Source of the DNA: Peptococcaceae bacterium
GTDB lineage: Bacteria > Bacillota > Dehalobacteriia > UBA4068 > JAAVYR01
NCBI GenBank assembly: GCA_022791255.1
Contig: JAAVYR010000014.1
Location: 62,001-126,000 of the forward strand
DNA length: 64,000 bases
Reading direction: 5' to 3'
Made by a program: the position numbers and the translations under genes. This document shows, piece after piece, positions 49,640-60,010 of the stretch. Position 1 is the stretch's first letter. The number at the start of each line of letters is the position of its first letter. Under the pieces are notes generated by a model. It ran no database searches and was not told the origin of the DNA. It saw only the letters and a list, made by a program, of their open reading frames with translations.

Positions 49640-50986
49640 CTACCCTAATTGTTCCTTGACTGTTAGACCGATTGCCTCTACGATTTGTTCCAATTGGGCA
49701 AAATCCGGGCCCTCTGCCATAATGCGAATAAGCTCTTCTGTACCGGAAGGACGAATGACGATCCGCCCGCTTTCACCCAATAAATGTTCTCCTTCTGCCA
49801 CAACAGCCAGGATTTTTTCATTTTCAGACCAAGCCTTTTTATCCTGCACATAAATATTTTTTAATACCTGGGGCAGCTTGGTCATAGCTTCCCGTTTCAG
49901 CACAGACAATGATTTTCCTGTTACCGCTAAAATATGTAAGAGATTTAGCGCAGTAACGAGACCATCACCGGTGGTATTATAGCGAGAAAAAATAATATGC
50001 CCAGACTGCTCCCCGCCAAGGATAGCACCTTCTGCCCGCATTTTTTCTATGACATAACGGTCGCCTACATTGGTCTGGTAAAGGGTAATACCCCGCTCTT
50101 TTGCCGCCAAAGCAAGGCCTAGATTACTCATCATCGTTACCACCAGCTTGTTTTCTGCCAGTTGGTTTTGTTCCCATAAGTATTTAGCACAGATAGCAAT
50201 AATCTCATCACCATCTACCACTTCACCCAGTTCGTCCACAGCCAAGAGCCGGTCAGCGTCCCCATCAAAAGCCAGACCAAACTGAGCTTTTTTGGCTAAA
50301 ACTTGTTGCTGCAGCTGGTCTAAGTGGGTACTGCCGCAGCCATCGTTAATATTAACGCCATCTGGTTCAGCACTGATAATATCTGCCGATAATCCTAATC
50401 TCTGAAAAAGACCTGGCGCTATCACGCTTGCCGCCCCATTGGCACAGTCTATCACCCCAGAAAGCCCACGATAATCATCCTGGAAGATAGCGGCTAAATA
50501 ATCTGCATAACAGCCAACACCTTCCTCGTCTATCGTCATTTCTCCTACAGCTGTCCCCTCTGCTAAATCAGCTTCTAGGTCTTCCCCATCTAAAATCAAT
50601 GCTTCCATAGCAAGCTCGATTTCATCAGGGATTTTATATCCCTCCCCTGAGAAAAACTTAATGCCGTTATCATAAGCAGGGTTATGAGAAGCAGAAATTA
50701 CTGCACCTGCCGCCGCGCCCCGCTGCCGCACCAAAAAGGCCACCCCTGGTGTAGGAATAACCCCCAAGGAAACCACTGGTACCCCTTGTGCCATGAGCCC
50801 TGCAGCCAGCGCCTTTTCCAGCATATCACCAGAAATACGCGTATCTCTGCCGATGAGCACAGCCCCAGTCTCGCCACGGTCACGATAGATTTTCCCATAT
50901 GCCAAGCCTATTTTATATGCAAGAGAACCAGTAAGCACAGTATTTACCTTACCGCGCACCCCATCTGTTCCAAATAATCTAGCCAA
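49640..50986 (-). CDS. glmM: Phosphoglucosamine mutase
   Basis: RLFGTDGVRGKVN, GAVISASHNPAYDNGIKFF, FDGDADRLLAVDE. Confidence 0.97.
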   Translation of the reverse strand: MARLFGTDGVRGKVNTVLTGSLAYKIGLAYGKIYRDRGETGAVLIGRDTRISGDMLEKALAAGLMAQGVPVVSLGVIPTPGVAFLVRQRGAAAGAVISASHNPAYDNGIKFFSGEGYKIPDEIELAMEALILDGEDLEADLAEGTAVGEMTIDEEGVGCYADYLAAIFQDDYRGLSGVIDCANGAASVIAPGLFQRLGLSADIISAEPDGVNINDGCGSTHLDQLQQQVLAKKAQFGLAFDGDADRLLAVDELGEVVDGDEIIAICAKYLWEQNQLAENKLVVTMMSNLGLALAAKERGITLYQTNVGDRYVIEKMRAEGAILGGEQSGHIIFSRYNTTGDGLVTALNLLHILAVTGKSLSVLKREAMTKLPQVLKNIYVQDKKAWSENEKILAVVAEGEHLLGESGRIVIRPSGTEELIRIMAEGPDFAQLEQIVEAIGLTVKEQLG

Positions 50987-51016
50987 TTGATAGCCCCCTC
51001 TTATCTATTTCAGCGC

Positions 51017-52243
51017 CTACTCTTCTACTGCCACTAGCTCGACTGCAGCAGTTGTTTCAGACTGTTCCACCAGCTGCACACCTTCAGGCAGCACCACTTT
51101 AATATCCACCTGCAAATTGCCAGCAGCAAGCCCTGTCAAATCTGCCTGCACCATAATGTCTTCTGGTTTCAGGCTGCTGATCCGTTCCCTTGTTCCCTGT
51201 ACAGTCACATCGATTTTATCAGGAACAACCTTTGCCACTAGGCCTTCTCCCACATACAGCGGTTTAATGGTAAGACCAGAGAAACTCTGCCGCTCCATTT
51301 GCTCCCGGCGAGAGATTTCCACTGTTACACTGACTTCTGACACCCCATTTACCGTGATGCCTTCCGGCAGCGTTAGCTTTTGCCGTAAAGCAATATTGCC
51401 CATAGCCCCAGCTACGTCAACTGGCTCTGTGTAAATAGTCGAAATCTTTTCTAAATCAGCATATTCACCAGAAACCGTAATTATTTCCGGATTAGTCACA
51501 ATGCGGTCAATATGATAGCCCTCTGCTACAGTGCCAGTAGTTGGTACCGTTATCGTTACCCGCTTGGTAGGCACTTCATCCACAATAGGAATAGAAACAT
51601 CCACTACAGAAGGATTTAAGCGGAAATAATCATTAATCACTTTATCATTTTTATCAAAAATCTGCACGGGCACTGCCCCCAGATAGTTTTCTGTAGGGTT
51701 GGTAATATTGGCGGTTACCACCACACGGCTAATATTATTGAGCCGGCTTTCCGCGCCAAATATCAGCACTTCTGCAGGAGTCAGCACAGGGTCTAGTACT
51801 CGTTTCCCTTGGGGAAGAGGCGTCGCAAACTCCATATTGACTTCTACCGGCAACTGTTTACTCTCTTCTGGCTCTATCTCTAAAGAGACCTGACCAGGGC
51901 TGACTGAAACAATATCAAAACTATTTGGCACAACGACCTGAACTGTAACTTCTGTTTTCCCAGCACTGGTCGCACCTAAATCAACATATGCCTGCACATC
52001 TTTAGCAGAAATAGCAGTACCATTCCCACTGCCCTGTACCCGTACCCGCACCTGCACTGGGTCATTCGTCACTACCAAGGATGCCGGCAGATTACGATAT
52101 TCTAACGGCACTGTCAGCGACAAGTCAGAAACATTATTTTGGGTCTGCATGACATAAAACCATAATAACAGCGCCAAAGCAAGAGCCGCTAATTTATACC
52201 AAAAATTATTGATGGGAACATCAATTTTTTTCATTGCTTTCAT
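51017..52243 (-). CDS. cdaR: YbbR-domain protein, CdaA regulatory partner CdaR
   Basis: N-terminal TM (NNFWYKLAALALALLLWFYVM) plus YbbR-like repeats; between cdaA and glmM. Confidence 0.92.
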   Translation of the reverse strand: MKAMKKIDVPINNFWYKLAALALALLLWFYVMQTQNNVSDLSLTVPLEYRNLPASLVVTNDPVQVRVRVQGSGNGTAISAKDVQAYVDLGATSAGKTEVTVQVVVPNSFDIVSVSPGQVSLEIEPEESKQLPVEVNMEFATPLPQGKRVLDPVLTPAEVLIFGAESRLNNISRVVVTANITNPTENYLGAVPVQIFDKNDKVINDYFRLNPSVVDVSIPIVDEVPTKRVTITVPTTGTVAEGYHIDRIVTNPEIITVSGEYADLEKISTIYTEPVDVAGAMGNIALRQKLTLPEGITVNGVSEVSVTVEISRREQMERQSFSGLTIKPLYVGEGLVAKVVPDKIDVTVQGTRERISSLKPEDIMVQADLTGLAAGNLQVDIKVVLPEGVQLVEQSETTAAVELVAVEE

Positions 52244-53072
52244 TGCTGTTTCTCCTTTGCCAGAACAGGTGGGTCGTCTGAGATTTCACCATGAAGACTT
52301 CGCCTAAAATATCTGCTAACTGTTTTTCGTCGATATAACGCACCAGTTTGCCATCTCGTGCAACCGAGATAATGCCCGTTTCTTCTGATACGATGATGGC
52401 AATGGCATCTGCCACCTCTGTAATGCCAATAGCCGCCCGGTGCCTTGTCCCTAATGACATACTGATATAAGGATTGTCAGTCAACGGTAAAAAACAAGCT
52501 GCCGCTGCTACTCTATTTCCTCGGATAATCACAGCACCGTCATGAAGAGGCGTAGACGGCACAAACACATTTACCAAAAGCTCCGAGGTCACCACAGCGT
52601 CGATTTTAATGCCTGTTTCAATATAGTCATTGAGGCCTGTTTCCCGCTCCAAGACAATGAGCACCCCAGTTTTGGTCTTGGCACAAGCAACTGCCGCCTT
52701 GCTAAGTTCCTCGATTAAATTAACAGCGTCCCCCGTACCCAGTACAGCCGAACTCCTGGCAAAGAATTGCCCTCGCCCCAACTGTTCTAGAGCGCGACGC
52801 AACTCCGGCTGAAAGATAACAGCAAAAGCTACAAAGATAACAGACCAGATATTCTCTAATATCCAATTTACCGTATGCAAGTTTAAAAGTTCACTAATGC
52901 TAGAAGCAATAACCAAGATGACCAAGCCCTTTAACAGCTGCACTGCTCTGGTCCCCCGAATGAGCAAAATCAGCTTATAAATAGCATAAGTAACGATGAA
53001 AATATCCACTAACATCGTTATAATGGAGATAGCATCTAGTTGAAACCATGCTGGCATTGTCATCGTTATCAC
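52221..53072 (-). CDS. cdaA: Diadenylate cyclase CdaA
   Basis: FQPELRRALEQLG, PLHDGAVIIRGNRVAAAACFLPLT, LGTRHRAAIGITE (DGA/RHR motifs). Confidence 0.96.
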   Translation of the reverse strand: MITMTMPAWFQLDAISIITMLVDIFIVTYAIYKLILLIRGTRAVQLLKGLVILVIASSISELLNLHTVNWILENIWSVIFVAFAVIFQPELRRALEQLGRGQFFARSSAVLGTGDAVNLIEELSKAAVACAKTKTGVLIVLERETGLNDYIETGIKIDAVVTSELLVNVFVPSTPLHDGAVIIRGNRVAAAACFLPLTDNPYISMSLGTRHRAAIGITEVADAIAIIVSEETGIISVARDGKLVRYIDEKQLADILGEVFMVKSQTTHLFWQRRNSNESNEKN

Positions 53073-53254
53073 TCCCTTAGCAAAGATAAAAATCCCATAA
53101 TCTATATTATAATAGAAAACAAGAAAAATTCCTACTCTATTTTTTCCATTTGCTATAAAAATTTTCTTTATAATTCTCTTTTTTTAGTGGTATTCTTCCC
53201 GAAATTATAGTAGAATGAACATAATATCAACCAGATAGAAAAGAAAAGACGGGG

Positions 53255-54001
53255 ATGATTATGAACCAACTACCAAAAAATAAATATCTTACCTTTACCC
53301 TGCTTTCTTTTATGACAGGACTCTTACTAATGATGGCCATACACACCCAGTCTGCTGTGTTAAAAAGCCAAGGGGAAAACAAAAACAAAGCTATCATTGA
53401 CATGATTGAGTCCTTAGAAACAGAACTAGACGACTTAGAACAAGCTATCAGTACCACCCGAGCAGAGATAGAGACCATTGAGTCCCAGCAGGTCACCGCT
53501 GAAGAAAACTCTGAAGCGATGCAAAAAATGCTCTCTGGGCTCAGAGTACGAGCCGGCCTCACCGAAGTGACAGGCCCAGGCATCATCATCACCCTAGAAG
53601 ATAATGAGACAGGTGCTGCCCAGGCGAAGGCCCAAAATCCAAATTATTTCGTCCCAGAAAACTTCATCATCCATGATAAAAACCTGCTCTATCTGGTCAA
53701 TGCATTAGGCCTCCATGCAGAGGCTATTTCCATCAACAACCAACGCATTGTTACCACCTCACATATCCGCTGTGTGGGAACAGTTATCATGGTAAATTCC
53801 TCTCGTATGGCACCACCCTATGAAATCAAAGCCATCGGCACACCAGAGATTTTAGAAGCCTGCGTTACCTCCAGCGGCGAGTATAAAGGCTTAAAAGCGC
53901 GGGAAATGCCGGTGAAAATCACCAAAGAAGAGGAAATCACGCTGCCCGCCTACACTGGGAGTTTATCCTTCGACCACACCCAAGACGCTATCGCAAAATA
54001 A
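53255..54001 (+). CDS. DUF881 family protein
   Basis: TM + coiled coil, GLTEVTGPGIIITLEDN, RIVTTSHIRCVGTVIMVN. Confidence 0.88.
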   Translation: MIMNQLPKNKYLTFTLLSFMTGLLLMMAIHTQSAVLKSQGENKNKAIIDMIESLETELDDLEQAISTTRAEIETIESQQVTAEENSEAMQKMLSGLRVRAGLTEVTGPGIIITLEDNETGAAQAKAQNPNYFVPENFIIHDKNLLYLVNALGLHAEAISINNQRIVTTSHIRCVGTVIMVNSSRMAPPYEIKAIGTPEILEACVTSSGEYKGLKAREMPVKITKEEEITLPAYTGSLSFDHTQDAIAK

Positions 54002-54056
54002 ATAACTATTCGAGAATATCATCCTATTCATCAATACAAAAGGAGTAAATATCGTT

Positions 54057-54449
54057 ATGTGGCTGCCGATTTTAGGTTTAATCACTGGGGTGCTCATTGG
54101 TTCTATGTTTACCTTTACCATCCCCATTATTTATGCAAAATATCTTTCTGTCAGTGTGCTGGCTGCCCTAGACTCACTGCTAGGCAGCGTAAAGGCATTG
54201 TTAGAAGACTCCTTTGACAGCGCCATCCTCATTTCTGGCTTTTTTGCCAATATGCTGCTGGCAGCAGGCCTTGCCTTCATGGGAGACCGCCTAGGACTAG
54301 ACTTGTATATGGCAGCAGTTATTGCTTTAGGTATTCGCTTATTTAGCAATCTAGGCGCTATCCGCCGTGATTTGATGGAAATGCACCATACAAGAAAAGC
54401 TTTGAAACAAGCAAAAGCAGGTGATGCCAGCAATGAAACACAACAGTAG
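54057..54449 (+). CDS. Small basic protein family (DUF1290)
   Basis: YAKYLSVSVLAALDSLLGSVKALLEDSFDSAILISGFFANMLLAAGLAFMGDRLGLDLYMAAVIALGIRLFSNLGAIRR. Confidence 0.92.
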   Translation: MWLPILGLITGVLIGSMFTFTIPIIYAKYLSVSVLAALDSLLGSVKALLEDSFDSAILISGFFANMLLAAGLAFMGDRLGLDLYMAAVIALGIRLFSNLGAIRRDLMEMHHTRKALKQAKAGDASNETQQ

Positions 54450-55191
54450 TTTTTATTCCATTACGAAAATTTACCATCCTCGACATAAAAGGCAACTAAA
54501 ACCTTTTTCGCAAAAGACATGGACTGTCTCCATGTTTATCACCTTTCTCATCTTTGGTCTTTTGCTCACGGTCCAATATCGTACCAAAATCGCCGCAGAA
54601 AACTCTCTTGCCAATCAAAAACAAGAAGACTTAGTAGCTATCCTAAAAAACTTAGATACCAACAAAGCAAACTTAGAAGCAGAACTAGAGTCCTTACAAA
54701 ACACAAAAAAATCTTTAGAAGCCAAGGCAGAAGCAGGCGTTAGCTTAAATAACAGCCTGCAAAAGCAAATCCGTCAATATCAGATTGCCAATGGCAACAT
54801 AGATATTGGTGGTCCTGGTGTTAGCATCACCATTACTGCAGACTCCAACATTATGAATTATGACCTAATCGACCTAGTTAATGAGTTATGGGTTAGTGGT
54901 GCAGAAGCCGTGGCCATCAATGATATCCGCATCCTAGACACCACTACTATCGAACAAACAGAAGACAAAAATAATAATGTAGTCCTGACTGTTGACGGAC
55001 AAGTGTTGCTTTCTCCTATTATCATCACAGCTATCGGAGATAGCGCCGCCCTGGAAAAAGGGCTAACCTTTCCCGGCGGCATTGTTGATAACTTAAACAC
55101 CCTTTACCAAGTATATCCCCAAATCAAAAAAAGCGACTCTATCTTCATTCCAATGGCTACAAATATCAAAGTTAATCAATATGTAAAATAG
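54421..55191 (+). CDS. DUF881 family protein (second copy)
   Basis: NGNIDIGGPGVSITITAD, GAEAVAINDIRILDTTTIEQ; overlaps the preceding gene end, exact start ambiguous. Confidence 0.86.
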   Translation: MMPAMKHNSSFYSITKIYHPRHKRQLKPFSQKTWTVSMFITFLIFGLLLTVQYRTKIAAENSLANQKQEDLVAILKNLDTNKANLEAELESLQNTKKSLEAKAEAGVSLNNSLQKQIRQYQIANGNIDIGGPGVSITITADSNIMNYDLIDLVNELWVSGAEAVAINDIRILDTTTIEQTEDKNNNVVLTVDGQVLLSPIIITAIGDSAALEKGLTFPGGIVDNLNTLYQVYPQIKKSDSIFIPMATNIKVNQYVK

Positions 55192-55289
55192 CCGCTTGCT
55201 ACCAAAACAAAAGGCAAAGACCAACTGTCAGCAGTAGTAAGTAAGCCTTCGTACCCAGTGGCATCATCTATTTTGAGCAAGGCCAATTT

Positions 55290-55318
55290 GTCATTCTGAG
55301 CATCGCGAAGAATCTTTT
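55290..55318. repeat. REP-like short repeat
   Basis: GTCATTCTGAGCATCGCGAAGAATCTTTT. Confidence 0.55.
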
Positions 55319-55325
55319 AGAAAAT

Positions 55326-55360
55326 AAAAAGGGAACAGCAATTTTTACTGTTCCCTTTTT
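55326..55360 (-). terminator. Terminator downstream of ilvB
   Basis: AAAAAGGGAACAGCAATTTTTACTGTTCCCTTTTT. Confidence 0.85.
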
Positions 55361-55368
55361 ATTTTATT

Positions 55369-57054
55369 TTATTTATCATCATCTTTGATAAACATTTCAT
55401 CTAGGCCTTTGCCGCCCAGGACGATTGGATAAACCATATCCTCTTTATTGGTCACACACTCAATGAGGGTAGGCTTGCCGTTAGCAAGCGCTTCTTTTAA
55501 GGTGCCTTCGATTTCGTCTTCTTTGGTAATACGATAAGCCTCAAAGCCATAAGCTTTAGCTAACATGCAAAAATCTGGGTTACCATCAAAGTCTACCCCG
55601 AAAAACTCGTTATTGCAGAAGTGATGCTGCAGCTGCCGTACCAATGCCAAACAGTTATTATTGAATAACACCACTTTTACGGGAAGATTTTGCCCTTTAA
55701 TGGTAGCAAGCTCATTGACGCTCATCTGCAGGCTGCCATCTCCCGTAATGCAGACAACAGTATCCTTCGGACAGGCCATCTGGGCACCCAACGCTGCCGG
55801 CAGGCCATAACCCATAGTGCCAAGACCACCGGAGCTAATGAAGCCGCCTAAGCGATTTGCCTGGTAAAATTGGGCTGCAGTCATTTGGTGCTGTCCCACA
55901 TCAGTGGTTAAGATAATCTTCCCGCCAGTGAGCTGAGACAGTTTTTCTACCACCTGACGACTTACTAGGTCAAAGCCTGCTTCCGCTGGATATGCTTTCC
56001 CATTGGCCCCTTTAAATTCCTCTACTTCGGCAAGCCAAGCCTTATGCTCCATAGGAGATACATTCTCTAAGATAACATCCAAGACAGTAGCTACATCCCC
56101 GACAATAGGCACATTGACACGGCGCACATTTTTACCGATTTCCGCCGGGTCGATGTCCAAGTGAACGATTTTTGCATGAGGCGCAAACTTTTCTAAAGTA
56201 ATGGTTACACGGTCGTCAAAACGAACGCCAATGCCAAATAATACATCACATTTGCTGACAGCATAGTTTGCCGCTGGCACCCCATGAAGCCCCAACATCC
56301 CCAAAGCCAATGGGTCTTCCGCTGGAAAAGCCCCCTTACCCATCAAAGTATTTACCACTGGGATTTGCAGTTTGTGCGCCAAGTCCCCCAGTTGTTTTGC
56401 ACCAGAAGCAGCGACACCGCCACCAATGTAAAATAAGGGGCGTTTGCTGTCTTTTAAGAGTTTTATCGCTTCTTTAATTTGTTTTGTGTTGCCTTTATAA
56501 GTCGGCTTATAGCCTGGTAGATTTACTTCAGAGATAAATTTCCCATGGCAAGGCGCTTCCGCCACATTCTTTGGTAAGTCGATAAGAACCGGTCCCGGAC
56601 GACCTGTACGAGCAATATGAAAAGCCTCTTTGACAATGCGCGGAATATCATCAGGGTTTGTTACCAGAAAATTATGTTTGGTAATGGGCTGTGTAATCCC
56701 GGTAATATCCACTTCTTGGAACGCGTCTGTCCCTACCATGCTGGTAGCGACCTGCCCGCTAATAGCCACCAAAGGAATAGAGTCCATATAAGCTGTAGCA
56801 ATCCCCGTTACCAAGTTGGTAGCCCCAGGACCGGAAGTAGAGATGCAGACCCCGACTGTACCAGCTGCCCGTGCATAACCATTAGCCGCGTGGGTAGCCC
56901 CCTGTTCTGTCCGCGTCAGCACATGTTTGATTTTCGACTTTTGTAATTCACTATATACCGGAAGGATAGCGCCGCCCGGATAACCGAAGACGACTTTCAC
57001 ACCTTCTTCTTCCAATACTTTTACCAGGGCTTTTGCCCCTGTCATTGTGGTCAT
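55369..57054 (-). CDS. ilvB: Acetolactate synthase large subunit
   Basis: GAKALVKVLEEEGVKVVFGYPGGAILPVYSEL, GPGATNLVTGIATAYMDSIPLVAISGQV, TPP motif GDGSLQMSVNELATI. Confidence 0.96.
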   Translation of the reverse strand: MTTMTGAKALVKVLEEEGVKVVFGYPGGAILPVYSELQKSKIKHVLTRTEQGATHAANGYARAAGTVGVCISTSGPGATNLVTGIATAYMDSIPLVAISGQVATSMVGTDAFQEVDITGITQPITKHNFLVTNPDDIPRIVKEAFHIARTGRPGPVLIDLPKNVAEAPCHGKFISEVNLPGYKPTYKGNTKQIKEAIKLLKDSKRPLFYIGGGVAASGAKQLGDLAHKLQIPVVNTLMGKGAFPAEDPLALGMLGLHGVPAANYAVSKCDVLFGIGVRFDDRVTITLEKFAPHAKIVHLDIDPAEIGKNVRRVNVPIVGDVATVLDVILENVSPMEHKAWLAEVEEFKGANGKAYPAEAGFDLVSRQVVEKLSQLTGGKIILTTDVGQHQMTAAQFYQANRLGGFISSGGLGTMGYGLPAALGAQMACPKDTVVCITGDGSLQMSVNELATIKGQNLPVKVVLFNNNCLALVRQLQHHFCNNEFFGVDFDGNPDFCMLAKAYGFEAYRITKEDEIEGTLKEALANGKPTLIECVTNKEDMVYPIVLGGKGLDEMFIKDDDK

Positions 57055-57065
57055 CGCGCTCCCTC

Positions 57066-57551
57066 CTATTCTCCGATATCACCGCGTACCAAGGCGATTT
57101 TCCCGGTACGCACCATTTCTTTTATACCATATGGCGTCAGCGCGTCAATAAACGCATTAATCTTTTCTTCATTACCAGTCAATTCTAACATCATGGTTTT
57201 GCGGCTCAAGTCCACAATGCGGCCTTTGAAAATCTCCGTAAGGGCAACAACCTCACCACGATGGGAAGGCTCTACAGATACCGTCACCAAAACCATTTCC
57301 CGCCCCACATATTTTTCTTCTGTAATATCGCTGACTTTGAGCACCTCTACTAATTTATAAAGCTGCTTGGAAACCTGCTCTACCACATAGTTATCGCCCT
57401 CTACTACGATGGTCATACGGGAGATAGCTTCGTTTTCCGTGGTTCCCACTGCCAGACTTTCGATATTATATCCCCGCCGGCTAAAAAGCCCCGAAACCCG
57501 AGATAAGACCCCGGCATGATTTTGCACCAAAACAGATAATGTATGCTGCAT
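57066..57551 (-). CDS. ilvN: Acetolactate synthase small subunit
   Basis: LSVLVQNHAGVLSRVSGLFSRRGYNIESLAVG ACT domain. Confidence 0.96.
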   Translation of the reverse strand: MQHTLSVLVQNHAGVLSRVSGLFSRRGYNIESLAVGTTENEAISRMTIVVEGDNYVVEQVSKQLYKLVEVLKVSDITEEKYVGREMVLVTVSVEPSHRGEVVALTEIFKGRIVDLSRKTMMLELTGNEEKINAFIDALTPYGIKEMVRTGKIALVRGDIGE

Positions 57552-57624
57552 CGTCTTCCCTCCTTTTATTTATCAACCAATTTATCATTCAATTTATCAT
57601 TTTAAACACGATTAAAAAATCTTT

Positions 57625-59286
57625 TTATTTTAGCGAGATAGCCCCCTGGGCTGCAGAACTTACTCGCCCAGCATATTTTGCCAGATAGCCTTTGGTGATT
57701 TTTGGCGCCGGTTTTTCCCAGGCCGCTTTCCGCTTTGCTAAAGTCTCCTCATCTACCAGAAGTTCTAATTTCCCATTGGGAATGTCGATGGCGATTTCAT
57801 CACCTTCTGCTACTAAGGAGATAAGCCCCCCTTCCATAGCTTCCGGAGAGACATGGCCGATAGCCGCGCCTCTAGTAGCCCCCGAGAAACGACCGTCCGT
57901 AATCAGCGCGACCGAAGAACCAAGGCCCATCCCCTGCACAGCAGAAGTAGCCGTCAGCATTTCCCGCATACCAGGGCCGCCTTTTGGTCCTTCATAGCGA
58001 ATGACCACCACTTCTCCAGCGTGGATTTCTCCAGCAAAGATCGCTTTCACCGCCTCGTCTTCCCCATCAAATACGCGAGCCTTTCCTTGGTGGACTAACA
58101 TTTCTGGTGCTACGGCACCTTTTTTTACCACAGCGCCATCAGGAGCTAAATTTCCTTTGAGGATAGCAAGCCCCCCAGTCTGGCTATAAGCAGTTTCCTT
58201 ACTGCGGATAACATCTGCGTCCCTTACTTTAGCCCCGGCAATATTTTCCGCCATGGTTTTTCCAGTGACGCTAGGTACATTTGTTTCGATAAGGCCTAAA
58301 CCATCTAATACCCCAAGCAAAGCAGGAATGCCGCCGGCCCGGTCTAAATCCTGCACATGATGTTCCCCGGCAGGAGCCAGCTTACAGAGGTGCGGTGTGG
58401 TCTTACTAATGTCGTTAATCATTTCCAAATCCAGCGTAATGCCTGCCTCATGAGCAATGGCCGGCAAGTGGAGCACCGTGTTGGTAGAACAGCCCAGAGC
58501 CATGTCCACCACTAAACCATTATGAAAAGCCTGTTCTGTTAAAATCTGACTAGGCCGAATATCTTTTGCCACTAAATCAATCACAGCCATGCCGGCTTTT
58601 TTCGCTAGTCTGGTCCGCGCCCCAGATACGGCAGGGATAGTGCCATTACCAGGCAGCCCCAGCCCTAACACTTCGGTAAGGCAATTCATAGAGTTTGCTG
58701 TAAACATCCCTGAGCAGGACCCACAGCCAGGACAAGCGCACTCTTCAATTTCTTCCAATTCACATGGCGTAATTTTCCCAGCAGCCAATTCTCCCACTGC
58801 TTCAAAGAGAGAATTCAAATCCAAAGTTTTCCCATTAGAATAACCAGTAAGCATAGGCCCGCCGCTAACGAAAACAGAAGGGATATCCAGTCTCGCCGCT
58901 GCCATGAGCATACCGGGAACGATTTTATCACAATTGGGGATAAAGACTAACCCGTCAAAAGCATGGGCAAGAGCCATAACCTCGATAGAGTCAGCAATCA
59001 GCTCCCGGCTGGCCAGAGAATATTTCATGCCAGTGTGTCCCATGGCTATGCCGTCACAAACGCCAATAGCCGGAAACTCAATAGGCGTGCCCCCTGCTAC
59101 TCGAACGCCAGCCTTTACCGCCTCACAGATTTGCCGCAAATGGACATGACCGGGAATGATTTCATTAAAAGAATTGACAATGCCAATCATCGGCCGTTCC
59201 ATTTCTTCTTTAGTCAATCCCAGTGCATATAATAAAGAACGGTGTGGCGCTTTGTCCGCACCAGTTTTAATTGCGTCGCTTCTCAT
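57625..59286 (-). CDS. ilvD: Dihydroxy-acid dehydratase
   Basis: [48 protein letters not shown]. Confidence 0.97.
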   Translation of the reverse strand: MRSDAIKTGADKAPHRSLLYALGLTKEEMERPMIGIVNSFNEIIPGHVHLRQICEAVKAGVRVAGGTPIEFPAIGVCDGIAMGHTGMKYSLASRELIADSIEVMALAHAFDGLVFIPNCDKIVPGMLMAAARLDIPSVFVSGGPMLTGYSNGKTLDLNSLFEAVGELAAGKITPCELEEIEECACPGCGSCSGMFTANSMNCLTEVLGLGLPGNGTIPAVSGARTRLAKKAGMAVIDLVAKDIRPSQILTEQAFHNGLVVDMALGCSTNTVLHLPAIAHEAGITLDLEMINDISKTTPHLCKLAPAGEHHVQDLDRAGGIPALLGVLDGLGLIETNVPSVTGKTMAENIAGAKVRDADVIRSKETAYSQTGGLAILKGNLAPDGAVVKKGAVAPEMLVHQGKARVFDGEDEAVKAIFAGEIHAGEVVVIRYEGPKGGPGMREMLTATSAVQGMGLGSSVALITDGRFSGATRGAAIGHVSPEAMEGGLISLVAEGDEIAIDIPNGKLELLVDEETLAKRKAAWEKPAPKITKGYLAKYAGRVSSAAQGAISLK

Positions 59287-59320
59287 TTTATCACCTTAAT
59301 CATTTTTATTTTTTGTAGCG

Positions 59321-59773
59321 TTATACTTCTTTTACCATGGCATATTCGTCACAGTCCGGGAATTTTGGGCAATTGATACATTCTGTCCATACTTTCTGCG
59401 GCAGTTCCTTATTTTCCACTAGCTGATAACCGCAGCTGCTAAAGAAATCCTTTTGGTAAGTCAGGGCAAAGCACCGCGTCACCCCAAGAGTCCTTGCTTC
59501 CTCCTCAAGAGCTGAGACGATTTTGCGACCGATACCTTTACCCCGGACCCCCTCTGCCACAGCCAGAGACCGCACCTCAGCCAGGTCATGCCAAAGAATG
59601 TGAAGACCACCCACACCGACAACTTGTCCAGCCTCTTCCGCTAAAACATATTCACGAATGTTTTCATAAATAGCACTTCTGGCCTTGGGCAGCATCAAGC
59701 CCTGGTCTGCATAATTATTAATCAGCGCCCGGATAGACTCCACATCTGCCATGGTAGCTTTCCGCAACAACAT
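59321..59773 (-). CDS. N-acetyltransferase (ArgA-type GNAT)
   Basis: LRKATMADVESIRALINNYADQGLMLPKARSAIYENIREYVLAEE, VRGKGIGRKIVSALEEEA. Confidence 0.88.
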   Translation of the reverse strand: MLLRKATMADVESIRALINNYADQGLMLPKARSAIYENIREYVLAEEAGQVVGVGGLHILWHDLAEVRSLAVAEGVRGKGIGRKIVSALEEEARTLGVTRCFALTYQKDFFSSCGYQLVENKELPQKVWTECINCPKFPDCDEYAMVKEV

Positions 59774-59802
59774 TAATCATCACCTGCAACATAAAACATA
59801 GC

Positions 59803-59901
59803 TATCAAATAACAATGATACACTATCTCAGCATGACAGATATAGAGATATCACCCATTTGATAATCTGTTTGATAGTCTATTTATTTTATAATTTGATA
59901 G
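59803..59901. promoter_or_regulatory. Cluster of TTTGATA/TATCAAA repeats upstream of GNAT-ilvD-ilvN-ilvB
   Basis: TATCAAAT at 59803-59810; ATTTGATAAT at 59857-59866; GTTTGATAG at 59869-59877; AATTTGATAG at 59892-59901. Confidence 0.4.
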
Positions 59902-59970
59902 AAATATTTTATCATAGAACCTCCACTGAAACAATGATTAAATCCTTGAGAAAAGTTTTACAAAAAAGTC

Positions 59971-60001
59971 AAAAAATAGCGGCAATACTTGCCGCTATTT
60001 T
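59971..60001 (-). terminator. Terminator downstream of GntR-family gene
   Basis: AAAAAATAGCGGCAATACTTGCCGCTATTTT. Confidence 0.85.
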
Positions 60002-60010
60002 GATTGTTGC

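Noticed and set aside
50986-53072. cdaA-cdaR-glmM-glmS as a novel cluster
   Set aside because: Well-established c-di-AMP/cell-wall gene arrangement in Bacillota.
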